Assembly (NCBI GenBank): GCA_002748755.1
Contig: PDTD01000009.1
Location: forward strand, 78,046 to 142,045
Reading direction: 5' to 3'
Length of the DNA: 64,000 bases
Origin: Desulfobulbus propionicus
GTDB lineage: Bacteria > Desulfobacterota > Desulfobulbia > Desulfobulbales > Desulfobulbaceae
Below, piece by piece: positions 1-10,549 of the stretch. The position numbers and the translations under genes were made by a program. Position 1 is the first letter of the stretch, and each line of letters opens with the position of its first letter. The notes beneath the pieces were generated by a model that was given only the letters and a program-made list of their open reading frames with translations, did not search any database and had not been told where the DNA came from.

Positions 1-178
1 ACACCGGTCATTTTAACTGGAAAGGACATCGGTGGTTACAGCCCAGTATCTGCGACCGGCGATATCTGGGACCAAAACCAGTGGTCTGGAACCAGCATCT
101 TGCTATCATTTGAAAAATATTTTATATATACTGGTAGTTTCTTCCGTTGTAGAGCTGACAGAAAAACACTGAAAAAAT
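1..178. other. Left edge, no gene assigned
   Basis: The first 178 bases hold no gene I can support. One forward frame is open from the window edge to about base 210, but its translation has no recognisable motif and runs into the start of the next gene. It could be the tail of a gene lying outside the window or plain spacer. The stretch just before base 179 is AT-rich and has no clear Shine-Dalgarno sequence. Confidence 0.3.
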
Positions 179-3100
179 ATGAACAGCCAACCGTCTGCAG
201 CATCTTCTGATAACATCGCAGCTCTTGTTGCCTTTCCACAGCTGCTGTTTTCGGCAATGCGTTCCATGCGCCTGTATCCCACCTCCAACCCACAGGTGAT
301 ACGGAACAACCAAGCAGCATATACTGCCTTCAGCCAGCTCCTCCAACAAAGTACAGGAAAAACCGTCACACTCTCCCTTTCCGACCAAATAATACTGGTC
401 AACGGGGAACCACTACCCGAAAAAGAACAAAATTTACCGCAGATAACCGGCCTGATAAAGTTTTTCAACCGTCTTGGTGTCTACTCCTTGACCTTTACAG
501 AGGAATTTACCGAGCAGCAGTGCGTAGCATTTATTACCATCCTGTCTGAACTCCTGGGGCAGCAGAATCTTGATCAGCCCCTGGAACGGATTCTTATGGA
601 GTCCACAGTCTCCACCGTCCAGGTGGATACCAAAATATACGTCGTCCTTCATCAGGATGAACAGGTTGTGAAGGAAGATCAAGTCGGTCTATTCAATGAC
701 GACGCAATGCCGGTCAGTGAGGAGGAGCTGATCAACTACGTCCTGACCCAGGGAAAAGACCACGCCAATCTGTATGGGTTGGCTCCAGAGCGGGCAGAAA
801 GCTTCCTGGAAAGACTTGCAGAGGCCGCCAAAGAACACAATAGTCCGGAAAAGCTGTACAAAGCGGTTTTTGCCTTTCTCGAGAGTCTGGGAAAGGATCG
901 CGATAGCCTGGTTCATGAGCAGCAGCTCAACACCGCAGCCTCCACCATCGCTGGGTTTGACCCTTCAACACTGGCCCGATTCTTCTCTGCATTACCCGAA
1001 ACCAAGATAAGCGACGATATACTCAAGACGACCATTGAAAAGCTGCCCCCGCTCCAGCTCAACCGCCTGCTGGCCACTCTTACCGCACACCTCCCTTCCC
1101 TGAGCACAAAGCAGGAGCCCGACAAACTCAAGGTTGAAAAAAACCGGCTGCTGAGCCGTGTTATCCAGCTTTCGGATGCTACCGATATTAAAAAGAATAT
1201 CGCCCAGAATGTCGATACCCACACCCTGTTGGTTACCCCTGGCACCAAGCTGGAAAATCTGCCCGAAAACCTGCTCAAACGACTACAGCAGCCAGAATGG
1301 TCGGCCTCAGTTCTGGCCAAAGCTATTCAGCAAAGCGTTGATCCCAGGCTCTCTCAAGTACAACCTGGAGTACCGGATACGCTGGCCTCCATGCTGCTCA
1401 GTTACGAGACACTGCTCACCAAAGAACAACAGGCAGAAGTGGCCATGCAGGCAGGTACACACCTCGCACAGATGGATTCACCATCCCTTGTCAGGCTTAT
1501 CAATCACAGGTTCAAGGGAGCACTAGGCACCCAGTTGTATCAAGAAGTCGTCGAGCAAATGCCCGAGGAACAGCTGAACCAGACACTAGAACAGTTGCAT
1601 GGTGATCAACTGGAGAAAATGGTCACCATGCTTTGTATTGCAAGCCAGGATGTCCCAACTGATAAGAAAGATGCACCACCGGCATTACATCGGCTCCTTG
1701 GGTCCAGCAAGGGTAATCAGGTCCAGGCTCTGCTGGACCAGAACATGGATGCCCGGAACCTGCTCAACACCCTTCAGGAAACCCCCTTTGCAGAACATTC
1801 TTCCCATCTCCTGAAGAGGCTGAAGGATCCAGGCTGGTCGAGTTCCGTTCTTGCCAATGCCATCCAACAGGCCGCTGACCCTGCAATCAACGGGGACGGA
1901 CGTATTGACCAGGTGGTCTGTAACAGGCTTGTCAATTACTACGAACAACTCTTGGACCAGGAGCGCCAAAAAAGTGTGTCCGCGCTGGCCGGTTCCAAAT
2001 TGGCGACCATGGAAGGCATGGCTCTGGCCAACCTGCTTTCTCATAAATTCAGGGGCGTGTTTGGAAAAAAGCTGTACCAGGAGGTTCTCGCTCGGATATC
2101 GGACGACCAGCTTGAGGCAACGGTTGACACCCTCACCCTCCGCCAGATCAACAGGCTGATCGCCATTCTGGCGAGTGAGACCGATGGTGGTGAAGATCAG
2201 CGGGGACATCATAAAGAGACGACCTTTCTGCAAAGGCTGACCTCCACTCAAAAAAGCCCTATTATCAAGCAGGTTTTCGCTCAACAGCTTGATGCTCAGT
2301 TGCTCAGTTCCGGTCAAACTCCAGTGGAACATCTCCCGGAGCAGGTCAAGAACCGGCTCCAGCAGCCGGGATGGTCGTCACCGGTCCTGGTAACGGCCGC
2401 CAACCTGTCGGTGGACCCCGGGCTTGCAGATACTGACACCATTGATCTCAAGGGATTCAATCAGATATTGACAGCATATGAAATTCTTTTAAATGAAAGC
2501 AAACAGCAACAGGTTGCCATATCAGCCGGGGCCAGAATAGCGGAAGATTTGGAAGAGCATGAACTGGGCTTGATGCTTGTACAGCGCTACAAGGGATTAT
2601 TTGGCGAAAAACTGTACACAGAGGTTATCAAACACCTGAGCGACGATAAATTCGAGCGGCTTGCCGAGCAGATGGAGCGTTTTGCAACCGGACAGGACAT
2701 GCTCCCTCTACAAGGAGTTGATGAGGAGGTCAAGGAGGCGTACAACAACCTGATGCGCACCGTTCGAGAACATAAACTGCGGACGGTGGTGGAAATCCAG
2801 GAGAAAAAACTGAGTCAGCAGGAAGAAAAAAAACTCCGTCATATCGCCTGGGCCATGGAAGGCCTGCTCAAAGGCAACACCAAGACCCTGCTGTCCCCCA
2901 CATTCTGCCAGGCTCTCCCTGCGGAAATACTACGCTTCATCAATCAAAAAGAAGAAGGACAGGCCGATGCCCTGCTCGCTCAGTTGGCTGTTGCCCAGCA
3001 ATCAAAAGAAAAAAACTTGCAAGCAAACAGTATGCGGACCTTGGCTATTACAGCAGAACTTCTCGCTGAAAACGGTCAATGGTCTCGATTGAGTCGGCTC

Positions 3101-5119
3101 CTGCCAGCCCTCGAACAGATGCTTACCTCTCCGGAGATTGATGAGGAAAGCAGCACCAAAACCATCAGCGCTCTCTCCAGGTTAGCCTACCACCACTTGG
3201 TTAAGAACGACTACTACCGTGCTTATGACACCATACAAATCATCAGGGGGGAGGGCAGCAAACTCCCATTATTTGCAGCTTCCGAAACCGTTCGTCTGCA
3301 TGGCCAGAAAGCTTTGGAACAAATCAGTACCGAGGAAATACTCAACAAACTTCTGATGACCTTTCTCGGCAGTGACCCTGATCGTGAAAAGGCTGGCGGC
3401 ATCCTCTCCACATTGGGCCGGATATCAATACAGTATCAACTGCAGTTCCTGATGGAAAGTAAAAGCAGATTTGAAAGAAAACTATTACTTGAGCTTATTC
3501 AGAATGCAGGGGAAAGCAGCAGGGATCTGCTGCTGAAACAGTTGGAACAACCCAATCCATGGTACGCCGTACGAAACATTATCCATTTGTTGGGTGAAAT
3601 TGGAGATCCGTCCATCCTCCTTAACCTCCAGCCACTCCTGTATCACCGTGATCTGCGGGTTCAAAAAGAAATACTGACGACCGCTGGCAAGATCGGGGGA
3701 ACTGACATTCAAGGATTCCTCGTGCGTGCTCTTATCAGTGTTGACGATCTACTCAAGATCAAGGTGGCCTCGCTTATGGAACAATTTCCCGATGAAAAAT
3801 ACGTTCGCCACCTGACAGACCTTTTGGAAGGTACTGTACCATATAAAGGAAAAAACGAGGACGCGCTCCAAGTAACCATCTGTCAGGCCCTGGCAGCGAT
3901 CGGTTCTAGAAAGCCCATTGCATCCCTGCAAAGAGTGGCCCAAAGTAAAGGAGTTCTGGGCAAAGCCCCATATTCGGAAAGGGTACGCGCTGAAGCGGCA
4001 AAGACTGTACGGCTCTTACGAAAACCAGTGGCCCCCAAAAAATCTGCTGATGCAAAGCAGGGTAGTGCCGCTGTCATCTCAAACAATTCCACTCATCAGT
4101 CACCACCAAACGATAAAATAGACATGAATGAATTACACAACAAAGAACAGGCGATTTTTACTCTTGCAAAAGAGGGCAAGGAAGAGGAAGCCAAAAAGAT
4201 GCTCTTTGACCTCGTCGTAGCCATGGCCCGCCGGGGTGATTTTGAAAATGCCGAGCGACTTCGGGAACTTTTCTATGAAATCGATCCCATGGCATTAACC
4301 GAAATCATCCGTACCGGCGAAATAATCGAACAGGAAAAAGGCGGTGCAATTGATGAGGATGACTTAGAAACCTGGAGCGAACTCACTGACCAACTTACCA
4401 CGGAAGAATTTCGGGCCATGTACCACGAGTTTCGCGAACGATCGTATGCTAGCGAAGAAACATTGGTACATCAAGGCGCCTTTCTCGATAACCTGTTTTT
4501 CATCAATCAGGGAAGCGTGAAAGTTTCCCATCTCATGGGCGCTAAAGAACTTTTTATCACCAGCTTAAGCAGTGGCAAAATGGTTGGAGAAAGTTTTTTC
4601 AATCCCTCTGTATGGACGGTCAGCTTGACAGCCCTTACTCCGACAAGGGGATTCGAATTGCAACAGAGCAAGCTGGTCAAGTTGGAAGAGCAATTCCCAG
4701 GTCTGCGCAACAAGCTGGAGGCATTCTATAAGCAAAACAGTGACATCCCTGCCCTTATCCGTAAAAAAGGGCTGGAACGCCGCATGGGCCCTCGTTTCAA
4801 GGTTTCCAGAAAAATTCAGGTACAACCGCTGGACAAAACTGACAACCCCATCGGGAAAGGTTTTCGGGCCGAATTAGCTGATATCAGTAAAGGTGGGTTG
4901 GCCTTCCTTGTCCGAATCACCCGCAAGGAAAATACCAAACTGCTCCTGGGAAGAAGGATGCAGGTTATCCTGCCTGTAAGAGGAGAGGGAGAATACCTCT
5001 CTCTCAAAGGGACATCCATCGGCATTCAGCCCCACGATCTCCTTAACAGGGACTACAGAGTCCACTTCTGGTTCATGGAACCCCTGACGGACAAGGCCAT
5101 GCAGGGGATTCTGGGGTAG
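179..5119 (+). CDS. Giant repeat / HEAT / cNMP-binding / PilZ protein
   Basis: A 1646-residue protein without signal peptide or clear membrane segment, so probably cytoplasmic. Three tandem units of about 178 residues begin near residues 361, 541 and 718; each opens with a variant of LLKRLQQPxWSxxVL and closes with LYQEV plus an acidic helix. HEAT-like helical repeats follow at about 1100-1220. A cyclic-nucleotide-binding-like beta-roll lies near 1405-1500 (LVHQGAFLDNLFFINQGSVK). A C-terminal PilZ domain starts near 1530, with the RRxxxR motif (ERRMGPRFKV) and the DxSxGG motif (DISKGG), the residues that bind c-di-GMP in the family. I infer a large c-di-GMP-responsive scaffold; the partner is unknown. 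The ATG lacks a clear ribosome site. The TAG stop is the first three bases of a family A repeat. Confidence 0.85.
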   Translation: MNSQPSAASSDNIAALVAFPQLLFSAMRSMRLYPTSNPQVIRNNQAAYTAFSQLLQQSTGKTVTLSLSDQIILVNGEPLPEKEQNLPQITGLIKFFNRLGVYSLTFTEEFTEQQCVAFITILSELLGQQNLDQPLERILMESTVSTVQVDTKIYVVLHQDEQVVKEDQVGLFNDDAMPVSEEELINYVLTQGKDHANLYGLAPERAESFLERLAEAAKEHNSPEKLYKAVFAFLESLGKDRDSLVHEQQLNTAASTIAGFDPSTLARFFSALPETKISDDILKTTIEKLPPLQLNRLLATLTAHLPSLSTKQEPDKLKVEKNRLLSRVIQLSDATDIKKNIAQNVDTHTLLVTPGTKLENLPENLLKRLQQPEWSASVLAKAIQQSVDPRLSQVQPGVPDTLASMLLSYETLLTKEQQAEVAMQAGTHLAQMDSPSLVRLINHRFKGALGTQLYQEVVEQMPEEQLNQTLEQLHGDQLEKMVTMLCIASQDVPTDKKDAPPALHRLLGSSKGNQVQALLDQNMDARNLLNTLQETPFAEHSSHLLKRLKDPGWSSSVLANAIQQAADPAINGDGRIDQVVCNRLVNYYEQLLDQERQKSVSALAGSKLATMEGMALANLLSHKFRGVFGKKLYQEVLARISDDQLEATVDTLTLRQINRLIAILASETDGGEDQRGHHKETTFLQRLTSTQKSPIIKQVFAQQLDAQLLSSGQTPVEHLPEQVKNRLQQPGWSSPVLVTAANLSVDPGLADTDTIDLKGFNQILTAYEILLNESKQQQVAISAGARIAEDLEEHELGLMLVQRYKGLFGEKLYTEVIKHLSDDKFERLAEQMERFATGQDMLPLQGVDEEVKEAYNNLMRTVREHKLRTVVEIQEKKLSQQEEKKLRHIAWAMEGLLKGNTKTLLSPTFCQALPAEILRFINQKEEGQADALLAQLAVAQQSKEKNLQANSMRTLAITAELLAENGQWSRLSRLLPALEQMLTSPEIDEESSTKTISALSRLAYHHLVKNDYYRAYDTIQIIRGEGSKLPLFAASETVRLHGQKALEQISTEEILNKLLMTFLGSDPDREKAGGILSTLGRISIQYQLQFLMESKSRFERKLLLELIQNAGESSRDLLLKQLEQPNPWYAVRNIIHLLGEIGDPSILLNLQPLLYHRDLRVQKEILTTAGKIGGTDIQGFLVRALISVDDLLKIKVASLMEQFPDEKYVRHLTDLLEGTVPYKGKNEDALQVTICQALAAIGSRKPIASLQRVAQSKGVLGKAPYSERVRAEAAKTVRLLRKPVAPKKSADAKQGSAAVISNNSTHQSPPNDKIDMNELHNKEQAIFTLAKEGKEEEAKKMLFDLVVAMARRGDFENAERLRELFYEIDPMALTEIIRTGEIIEQEKGGAIDEDDLETWSELTDQLTTEEFRAMYHEFRERSYASEETLVHQGAFLDNLFFINQGSVKVSHLMGAKELFITSLSSGKMVGESFFNPSVWTVSLTALTPTRGFELQQSKLVKLEEQFPGLRNKLEAFYKQNSDIPALIRKKGLERRMGPRFKVSRKIQVQPLDKTDNPIGKGFRAELADISKGGLAFLVRITRKENTKLLLGRRMQVILPVRGEGEYLSLKGTSIGIQPHDLLNRDYRVHFWFMEPLTDKAMQGILG

Positions 5120-5256
5120 CCCGGATTGCTCATGAACCTTGCGTCCCATTTGAGAAAAAAATAGATAAAAACAGGAATATGTGCTACCTGTTCGCGTTTT
5201 CAAATTTCGACAAAATGTTCACCAAAGGTCAGCTCATCCGTTCAGGCTCAAAGCAG
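5117..5256 (-). repeat. Family A repeat, reverse, truncated
   Basis: Begins TAGCCCGGATTGCTCATGAA, the right-hand inverted repeat of family A read in reverse, then gives the reverse complement of the conserved right end (CATTTGAGAAAAAAA) and fades out near 5250. Its first three bases are the stop codon of the preceding gene. The left half is missing. Confidence 0.75.
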
Positions 5257-5409
5257 AGAAAAAGCATCCTTGATAAGACAATCACAGTGTAGGCGGAATG
5301 CTCTTGACGGTGCAAACGGTTTCTCCAATTCCCTGAGCGCAGCTTGCAAGGTGCAATTCTTCACCAAGAGGGACCAGTTGCGAGCCAACGTACTTCACGA
5401 GGTGCTGCC

Positions 5410-7185
5410 ATGTCAGATATAATCAGCCGCTTCTACCGCACCCAGCTTTCTGGAGCTGTCAACAGCAGAAACGGTCTTCAGGCTCCCTGCCCTTTCTGTC
5501 GGCAGTTGAAGAGTTCACCGCGTGGATCAATAATAATATACCTGAACCCTGAGAGTTTTTTCCATGGCTATTTCCGCTGTTCCCTCAACTGTTCTCCCGG
5601 CGGCTTTCCCCTTCATTTTGGACGGTTGAGGCAACTGGATTTGAATCGGGTGCCGGGATATGACCCGGATCGGGAATACAGTGCCCGAATATCCGAGTTT
5701 CCAATAAAAAATATCAATCAAGATGTCCGTCAGTTTATCGACAAACTCACCGAAGAGCAGGAACAACTGTTTGCCCGCTCCAGGATCAAGCCGGATATCC
5801 TGCGCTCACAATGCATTGGCTTCAACGGCCGCTACCTGGTCTACCCATACCTACAGACCGACGGGAACTACTACAGCGCCCACTGCATCCACCCGGACAA
5901 GCCTGCTGATAGCTTCTGGTACGGAGATGACGCCTTTTCCAGACAAGGTTTTCGCCTCTTCAACAGCCCGGATATCGACCATTGCGAGAACGGTAGCCTG
6001 ATTATCGTGGAGGGGGAACGGAACCTCCTGCTCCTGAAACAATTTGGTTTACCAGCCATAGCAGTACCCACGGCGGCGGAACTCGACCATATCCAGGCAG
6101 AGCAGCTCCAATACCTGCGAACCATTTTCCTCTGGATGGACAACTGTAAGGAATCCGAGGCAGCAGCACGGAGCTTTGCCACCCGGATCGGCTTCAAGGT
6201 CCGGCTGATCGAATGGGATACGGACAGCAAAAAAAACGAATCTCTTTGTACCCTGGCAGCTCGATGCCCCAAGAACCAGCTGCAACCGTTTTTGTTCACA
6301 AAAATACAACAATCCAAGGCTTTCAGCCCTTTTTCTTCACCAGGCAGGGAATATCATCATTTCATGGATACCCTGTCCATGGAACAGGAAGGGGGCTTCA
6401 GCAAACTGAAATCAGGCTTTCCCGCACTGGACAGGGCATTGGGAACCATTCGCGGCATCAACATTTTAGGCGGTACCCCCAAAGCAGGAAAATCCTGTTT
6501 CCATATTCAAATCGCCACCCAGATGGCAGGGAATAAAGTCCCTGTGCTCTACTATGACTTTGAAAACGGCCGCCAGAAAATCTACCTGCGTATCCTGGCA
6601 CGACTGAGCAGAATACCCTCTGAGGTCATTGTCTCTGACCAGCGGACCCCGGAGCAGAATGCGACACTGGAAAGGGCACAGCGACAACTACAGGAACTGC
6701 TCCCCTGGTTCCGGGTGGTCAACGACCGTGCCCTTACCCCGGCACTCATGCGCAGGCATATTGATTTTCTACGCCACGAAACCAACAGCGATTACATCTG
6801 CATAGTCATAGACAGCCTGCACAAACTGCCATTTCAGGACATAACCAACATGCGCTCCGGCATAGATGGCTGGTTGAGACAGTTTGAGGCTCTCCGCGAT
6901 GAGTACCAGGCATCATTTCTGATTATTTCTGAACTGACCAGAGGGGAAAACGGCCAGTTTGACCGGCAGCCTCGCCTCGGCTCTTTCAAGGGTTCCGGCG
7001 ACATTGCCTACTCGGCCGACAACGCCATGCTCCTGCTACCTGACTGGGAACCCTTTGATGAAGGTGATCCGGCAACCCGAATCAACAACCTCTGGCTGGT
7101 TGCCAGCCGCGAACAAAGCCCGGGCAGGATAGGCGCCTATCGCCTGGATTATCCCTACTGGGGCTTTGTAGAACAGGAAGAGTAA
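5410..7185 (+). CDS. Primase-helicase-like protein (Zn finger, TOPRIM, RecA-like ATPase)
   Basis: About 591 residues. A CPFC motif near residue 27 and a downstream CSLNC suggest a CHC2-type zinc finger. A TOPRIM-like region follows (IIVEGERNLLLLKQFG, then LWMDNCKES). The C-terminal half is a RecA/DnaB-type ATPase with Walker A GGTPKAGKS near residue 353 and a Walker B-like IVIDSLHKLP. This order matches phage/plasmid primase-helicases of the T7 gp4 type, which unwind DNA and prime synthesis. The second TOPRIM acidic motif reads DNC instead of DxD, so primase activity is uncertain. The frame is open from a TTG at 5344, but the ATG at 5410 has GAGGTG eight bases upstream and is preferred. No other replication or phage genes are nearby, so its role is unclear. 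Confidence 0.75.
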   Translation: MSDIISRFYRTQLSGAVNSRNGLQAPCPFCRQLKSSPRGSIIIYLNPESFFHGYFRCSLNCSPGGFPLHFGRLRQLDLNRVPGYDPDREYSARISEFPIKNINQDVRQFIDKLTEEQEQLFARSRIKPDILRSQCIGFNGRYLVYPYLQTDGNYYSAHCIHPDKPADSFWYGDDAFSRQGFRLFNSPDIDHCENGSLIIVEGERNLLLLKQFGLPAIAVPTAAELDHIQAEQLQYLRTIFLWMDNCKESEAAARSFATRIGFKVRLIEWDTDSKKNESLCTLAARCPKNQLQPFLFTKIQQSKAFSPFSSPGREYHHFMDTLSMEQEGGFSKLKSGFPALDRALGTIRGINILGGTPKAGKSCFHIQIATQMAGNKVPVLYYDFENGRQKIYLRILARLSRIPSEVIVSDQRTPEQNATLERAQRQLQELLPWFRVVNDRALTPALMRRHIDFLRHETNSDYICIVIDSLHKLPFQDITNMRSGIDGWLRQFEALRDEYQASFLIISELTRGENGQFDRQPRLGSFKGSGDIAYSADNAMLLLPDWEPFDEGDPATRINNLWLVASREQSPGRIGAYRLDYPYWGFVEQEE

Positions 7186-7206
7186 TCTGACGTTGGACGC
7201 CATCCT

Positions 7207-8565
7207 TTAGTATTTCTCACTTTTCACGAAAGGTTCAGAAGGAATTCGGGATGGGCCGCATTGCAGCCACTGTTCAAGCAATGCTTGGGCGCGTTTTACC
7301 CGCCAAGGACCGCGATCTTTTTTGCGCATCTTCTTTTCAAGGGCAGGGAACAGCCCGAAATTGACATTGCTGGGCTGGAAATGTTGAGGATCGGACCGAG
7401 TCAGGTGAGTAATCAAAGCACCCAGGGCCGTCCCTGGGGGTGGCGGCTCAGAGACCCGGCCCTGGAGAACCAAATCGGCACAGTTGATCCCGGCCAGCAA
7501 GCCCATGGCCATGGATTCCACATACCCCTCGACCCCGGCAAGCTGTCCGGTGATGAACAGGTCAGGACGTTTTCGCATTTGCAAGGAGGGCAATAAGAGG
7601 CGGGGGGCGCAGATAAAGGTGTTTCTGTGGATTGAGCCGAAACGAAGAAATTCTGCCTGGTCCAGCCCGGGAATGGCTTGGAAAACCTTTTTCTGGGCGG
7701 GATAGGTCAACTTGGTCTGAAACCCGACCAGGTTATACATGGTCCCTTCCCTATTTTCAGCTCGGAGCTGCACCACGGCATGGGGAAGCTTGCCGGTTTC
7801 AGGATGTGCCAGCCCCACTGGTTTCATGGGACCGAAGCGCAGTGTATCGGCTCCCCTGGCACACATGACCTCAATAGGAAGACAACCTTCAAAAAATTTG
7901 GCATGCTCAAACTCTTGCAAAGGCACGGTTTCACCAGCCGCTAGCAGGGTGATGAAATGCGCGTACTGCTCCCTGGACATAGGACAGTTGAGGTACTCGC
8001 CGGGATGCTCATCATCCCACCTGGATTTTCGATAGATAACTGACATATCCAGACTTTCAGCCGACACAATCGGGGCAATGGCATCGTAAAAAGCCAGTTG
8101 TTGACCGGTGAGCTTCTGCAAGTTTGCAGCCAGGGCATCTGAGGTCAGGGGGCCAGTCGCCAAAATAACAGGTTGCCGCCCTCCCGCATCCGGGAGTCTG
8201 CTGACCTCTTCCCGCTTAAGGGTGATACGATCATGCTGGGTTATCCTGGCTGTAACCTGTTCGGAAAAGAGCTTCCTATCAACGGCCAAGGCTTGTCCAG
8301 CCGGGACCCGGGTAGCCTCAGCTACCTGCATAAGCAGGGAACCTGCCCGCCTCATCTCCTGTTTCAACAAGCCCACAGCCGAACCCAGCCTATCTGAACG
8401 AAAGGAATTAGAACAGACCAGTTCTGCCAGTCCTGCACACTCGTGAGCCGGACTGAACAGCTTGGGTTTCATTTCAAAAAGTTGGACCTCTATACCCCTT
8501 GAGGCTACCTGCCAGGCAGCTTCGCATCCGGCCAGTCCACCGCCAATAACTGTTACTGTATGCAT
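7207..8565 (-). CDS. trmFO: TrmFO, folate/FAD-dependent tRNA U54 methyltransferase
   Basis: A 452-residue match to TrmFO, which methylates U54 of tRNA to ribothymidine using methylenetetrahydrofolate and FAD. The N-terminal dinucleotide-binding loop is [13 protein letters not shown] (residues 5-17), followed by the family signature [16 protein letters not shown]. The C-terminal half has [19 protein letters not shown], also typical. Length fits the family (about 430-460). The start codon overlaps the stop of the upstream 3D-domain gene by one base (TAATG), so the two are translationally coupled. Function is well supported; TrmFO replaces SAM-dependent TrmA in Firmicutes, Deltaproteobacteria and some other groups. 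Confidence 0.96.
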   Translation of the reverse strand: MHTVTVIGGGLAGCEAAWQVASRGIEVQLFEMKPKLFSPAHECAGLAELVCSNSFRSDRLGSAVGLLKQEMRRAGSLLMQVAEATRVPAGQALAVDRKLFSEQVTARITQHDRITLKREEVSRLPDAGGRQPVILATGPLTSDALAANLQKLTGQQLAFYDAIAPIVSAESLDMSVIYRKSRWDDEHPGEYLNCPMSREQYAHFITLLAAGETVPLQEFEHAKFFEGCLPIEVMCARGADTLRFGPMKPVGLAHPETGKLPHAVVQLRAENREGTMYNLVGFQTKLTYPAQKKVFQAIPGLDQAEFLRFGSIHRNTFICAPRLLLPSLQMRKRPDLFITGQLAGVEGYVESMAMGLLAGINCADLVLQGRVSEPPPPGTALGALITHLTRSDPQHFQPSNVNFGLFPALEKKMRKKDRGPWRVKRAQALLEQWLQCGPSRIPSEPFVKSEKY

Positions 8566-9083
8566 TACTCAAACTCGACTGCCAGCCTCTGTCTCCCCCA
8601 TTCCAAGGCGTCGCTGTGGGAACTGAAATACAAATCCAGCCTGTCTGGTCCTTTGATAGCACTACCACGGTCCTCTACCACACCCCATCCATAACCGGGT
8701 ACATACATGCGTGTACCAAAAGGATAGTAGTCTGTATCTGCGGCAATGGTCCCGTCTTGTTGCAGCCAAAGCCAGGGGAAAAACAGGCGAAAGGGGATCA
8801 TCCAGGGATGGACAAGACTGTCTTGGGAAAAAAGACCTGGCTGCGGCTCTACCGGGTCGGTATTCGCCGCTGTTTTACCCGAATAGGGGGCACCCTTTCT
8901 TTGTCCGGCGCTCACATAACGGTTCCAGAAATCAAGTTTCAGGTAGCGCCAGCTCCCTCGCTCCCATGAGCAGCATTGACCACAGCCACAGTAGGCAGTG
9001 GTCTCCATCATCCGCGTTGTAGGGGCCGCGCAGCCGCTAACAACAAGAAGCAAAAAAAGACATAATCGTTGCAACGGCTTCAT
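8565..9083 (-). CDS. 3D-domain lipoprotein (MltA-like catalytic fold)
   Basis: 172 residues with a lipoprotein signal: hydrophobic residues 7-15 and lipobox VSGC with the lipidated cysteine at 18. The mature part contains a 3D (Asp-Asp-Asp) domain: [14 protein letters not shown], then [19 protein letters not shown], holding the conserved aspartates. This is the double-psi barrel fold used by MltA-type lytic transglycosylases on peptidoglycan, so a periplasmic or outer-membrane cell-wall role is likely. A cysteine-rich stretch just after the lipobox ([11 protein letters not shown]) is also common in these proteins. Coupled to trmFO by a one-base overlap. Substrate not determinable from sequence. 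Confidence 0.85.
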   Translation of the reverse strand: MKPLQRLCLFLLLVVSGCAAPTTRMMETTAYCGCGQCCSWERGSWRYLKLDFWNRYVSAGQRKGAPYSGKTAANTDPVEPQPGLFSQDSLVHPWMIPFRLFFPWLWLQQDGTIAADTDYYPFGTRMYVPGYGWGVVEDRGSAIKGPDRLDLYFSSHSDALEWGRQRLAVEFE

Positions 9084-9117
9084 GGGAATACATGGGAAAA
9101 GAGGAAAGGACGTCTAC

Positions 9118-9154
9118 CCCGCCTGCCTTCTCCTGACAGACGTCCGCAGGCGGG
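9118..9154 (-). terminator. Hairpin downstream of ahcY, possible terminator
   Basis: A perfect 9-bp stem, CCCGCCTGC paired with GCAGGCGGG, encloses a 19-base loop, about 80 bases past the ahcY stop and before the 3D-lipoprotein start. There is no T-tract on either strand, so it may be a weak or factor-dependent terminator, or only an RNA-stabilising hairpin. Confidence 0.35.
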
Positions 9155-9235
9155 ATATACCATATTATGCTGCCATCAAGCCCTCCGAACACCAGCACAG
9201 TACGCGGAGAGGAAGTGGGAAGATTCCATCGCACA

Positions 9236-10522
9236 TCAATAGCGATAATAATCAGGCTTAAAAGGACCTTGTACAGGAACCCCGATATAATCGGCCTGCT
9301 CCTGGGTTAATGTTGTCAGGTGGACGCCAATTTTCTTCAGGTGCAGCATGGCCACCCGTTCGTCCAGTTCCTTGGGCAGGAAATAAACCTTTTTCTCATA
9401 CTTGCCGGGATTGTTCCATAACTCGATCTGAGCAAGGACCTGATTGGTAAAAGAGTTGCTCATAACAAAACTGGGATGACCAGTTGCGCATCCCAGGTTG
9501 ACCAACCGCCCTTCAGCCAGGACAATGATTCGTTTACCGTCTGGAAAGATTACATGGTCCACCTGGGGTTTGATATTCTCCCATTCCAAATCCCGAATCC
9601 CGGCAATGTCGATCTCTGAATCAAAATGACCTATATTGCAAACAATGGCTTGGTCTTTCATGACATCCATATGCGCCCGGGTAAGGACATGCACATTCCC
9701 TGTGGCTGTAACAAAAATATCGCCCAGGACAGCAGCTTCATCCATGGTGACCACACGGTAGCCTTCCATGGCAGCCTGCAAGGCGCAGATGGGATCTATT
9801 TCCGTCACCAGGACTGAAGCCCCCATTCCCCGGAAGGCCTGGGCACACCCTTTACCAACATCCCCGTAACCAGCCACCACGGCGACCTTGCCTGCCACCA
9901 TGATATCCGTCCCCCGTTTGATACCGTCAAGCAGTGACTCCCGGCAACCATACAGGTTATCGAATTTAGATTTGGTGACCGAGTCATTGACGTTAAAGGC
10001 AGGCGCTAAGAGCTTACCGTCTCGGGCCATCTCATTGAGGCGCAGAACACCAGTGGTCGTTTCTTCGGATATGCCCCGGACCGCCTGCATCATCTCGGGA
10101 TACTTTTGATGCATAATCAGGGTCAAATCGCCACCATCATCCAGCAGCATATTGGGTGTCCAGCCGTCTGGTCCCTTGATGGTCTGGTCAATGCACCACC
10201 AGAATTCTTCTTCGGTTTCCCCTTTCCAGGCAAAGGTGGGTATACCAGCAGCTGCTACCGCGGCAGCAGCATGATCCTGGGTGGAAAAAATATTGCAGGA
10301 AGACCAACGCAGCTCCGCTCCCAAAGCTACCAAAGTTTCCATAAGCACCGCAGTCTGAATAGTCATATGCAGGCACCCGGCAATGCGTGCACCCTCCAAT
10401 GGTTTCTGGCCAGCATACTCTTCCCGTAAAGCCATGAGACCAGGCATTTCAGTCTCTGCAATGGCGATTTCCTTTCTTCCCCAGGCGGACAGATTACTAT
10501 CCGCTACTTTATAATCAGTCAT
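9236..10522 (-). CDS. ahcY: Adenosylhomocysteinase
   Basis: 428 residues. Hydrolyses S-adenosylhomocysteine to adenosine and homocysteine, clearing the product of SAM-dependent methylation. The NAD-binding segment [20 protein letters not shown] is intact, as are [13 protein letters not shown] in the substrate domain, [20 protein letters not shown], and the family C-terminal end PFKPDYYRY, which contributes to the NAD site of the neighbouring subunit. Length fits the bacterial short form. It lies 27 bp downstream of metK on the same strand, giving a compact methionine-cycle pair; a GAGGAG Shine-Dalgarno precedes the ATG. The gap is too short for an SAH riboswitch. Confidence 0.97.
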   Translation of the reverse strand: MTDYKVADSNLSAWGRKEIAIAETEMPGLMALREEYAGQKPLEGARIAGCLHMTIQTAVLMETLVALGAELRWSSCNIFSTQDHAAAAVAAAGIPTFAWKGETEEEFWWCIDQTIKGPDGWTPNMLLDDGGDLTLIMHQKYPEMMQAVRGISEETTTGVLRLNEMARDGKLLAPAFNVNDSVTKSKFDNLYGCRESLLDGIKRGTDIMVAGKVAVVAGYGDVGKGCAQAFRGMGASVLVTEIDPICALQAAMEGYRVVTMDEAAVLGDIFVTATGNVHVLTRAHMDVMKDQAIVCNIGHFDSEIDIAGIRDLEWENIKPQVDHVIFPDGKRIIVLAEGRLVNLGCATGHPSFVMSNSFTNQVLAQIELWNNPGKYEKKVYFLPKELDERVAMLHLKKIGVHLTTLTQEQADYIGVPVQGPFKPDYYRY

Positions 10523-10549
10523 ACCATACTCCTCGTATTCCAGTCTCTG

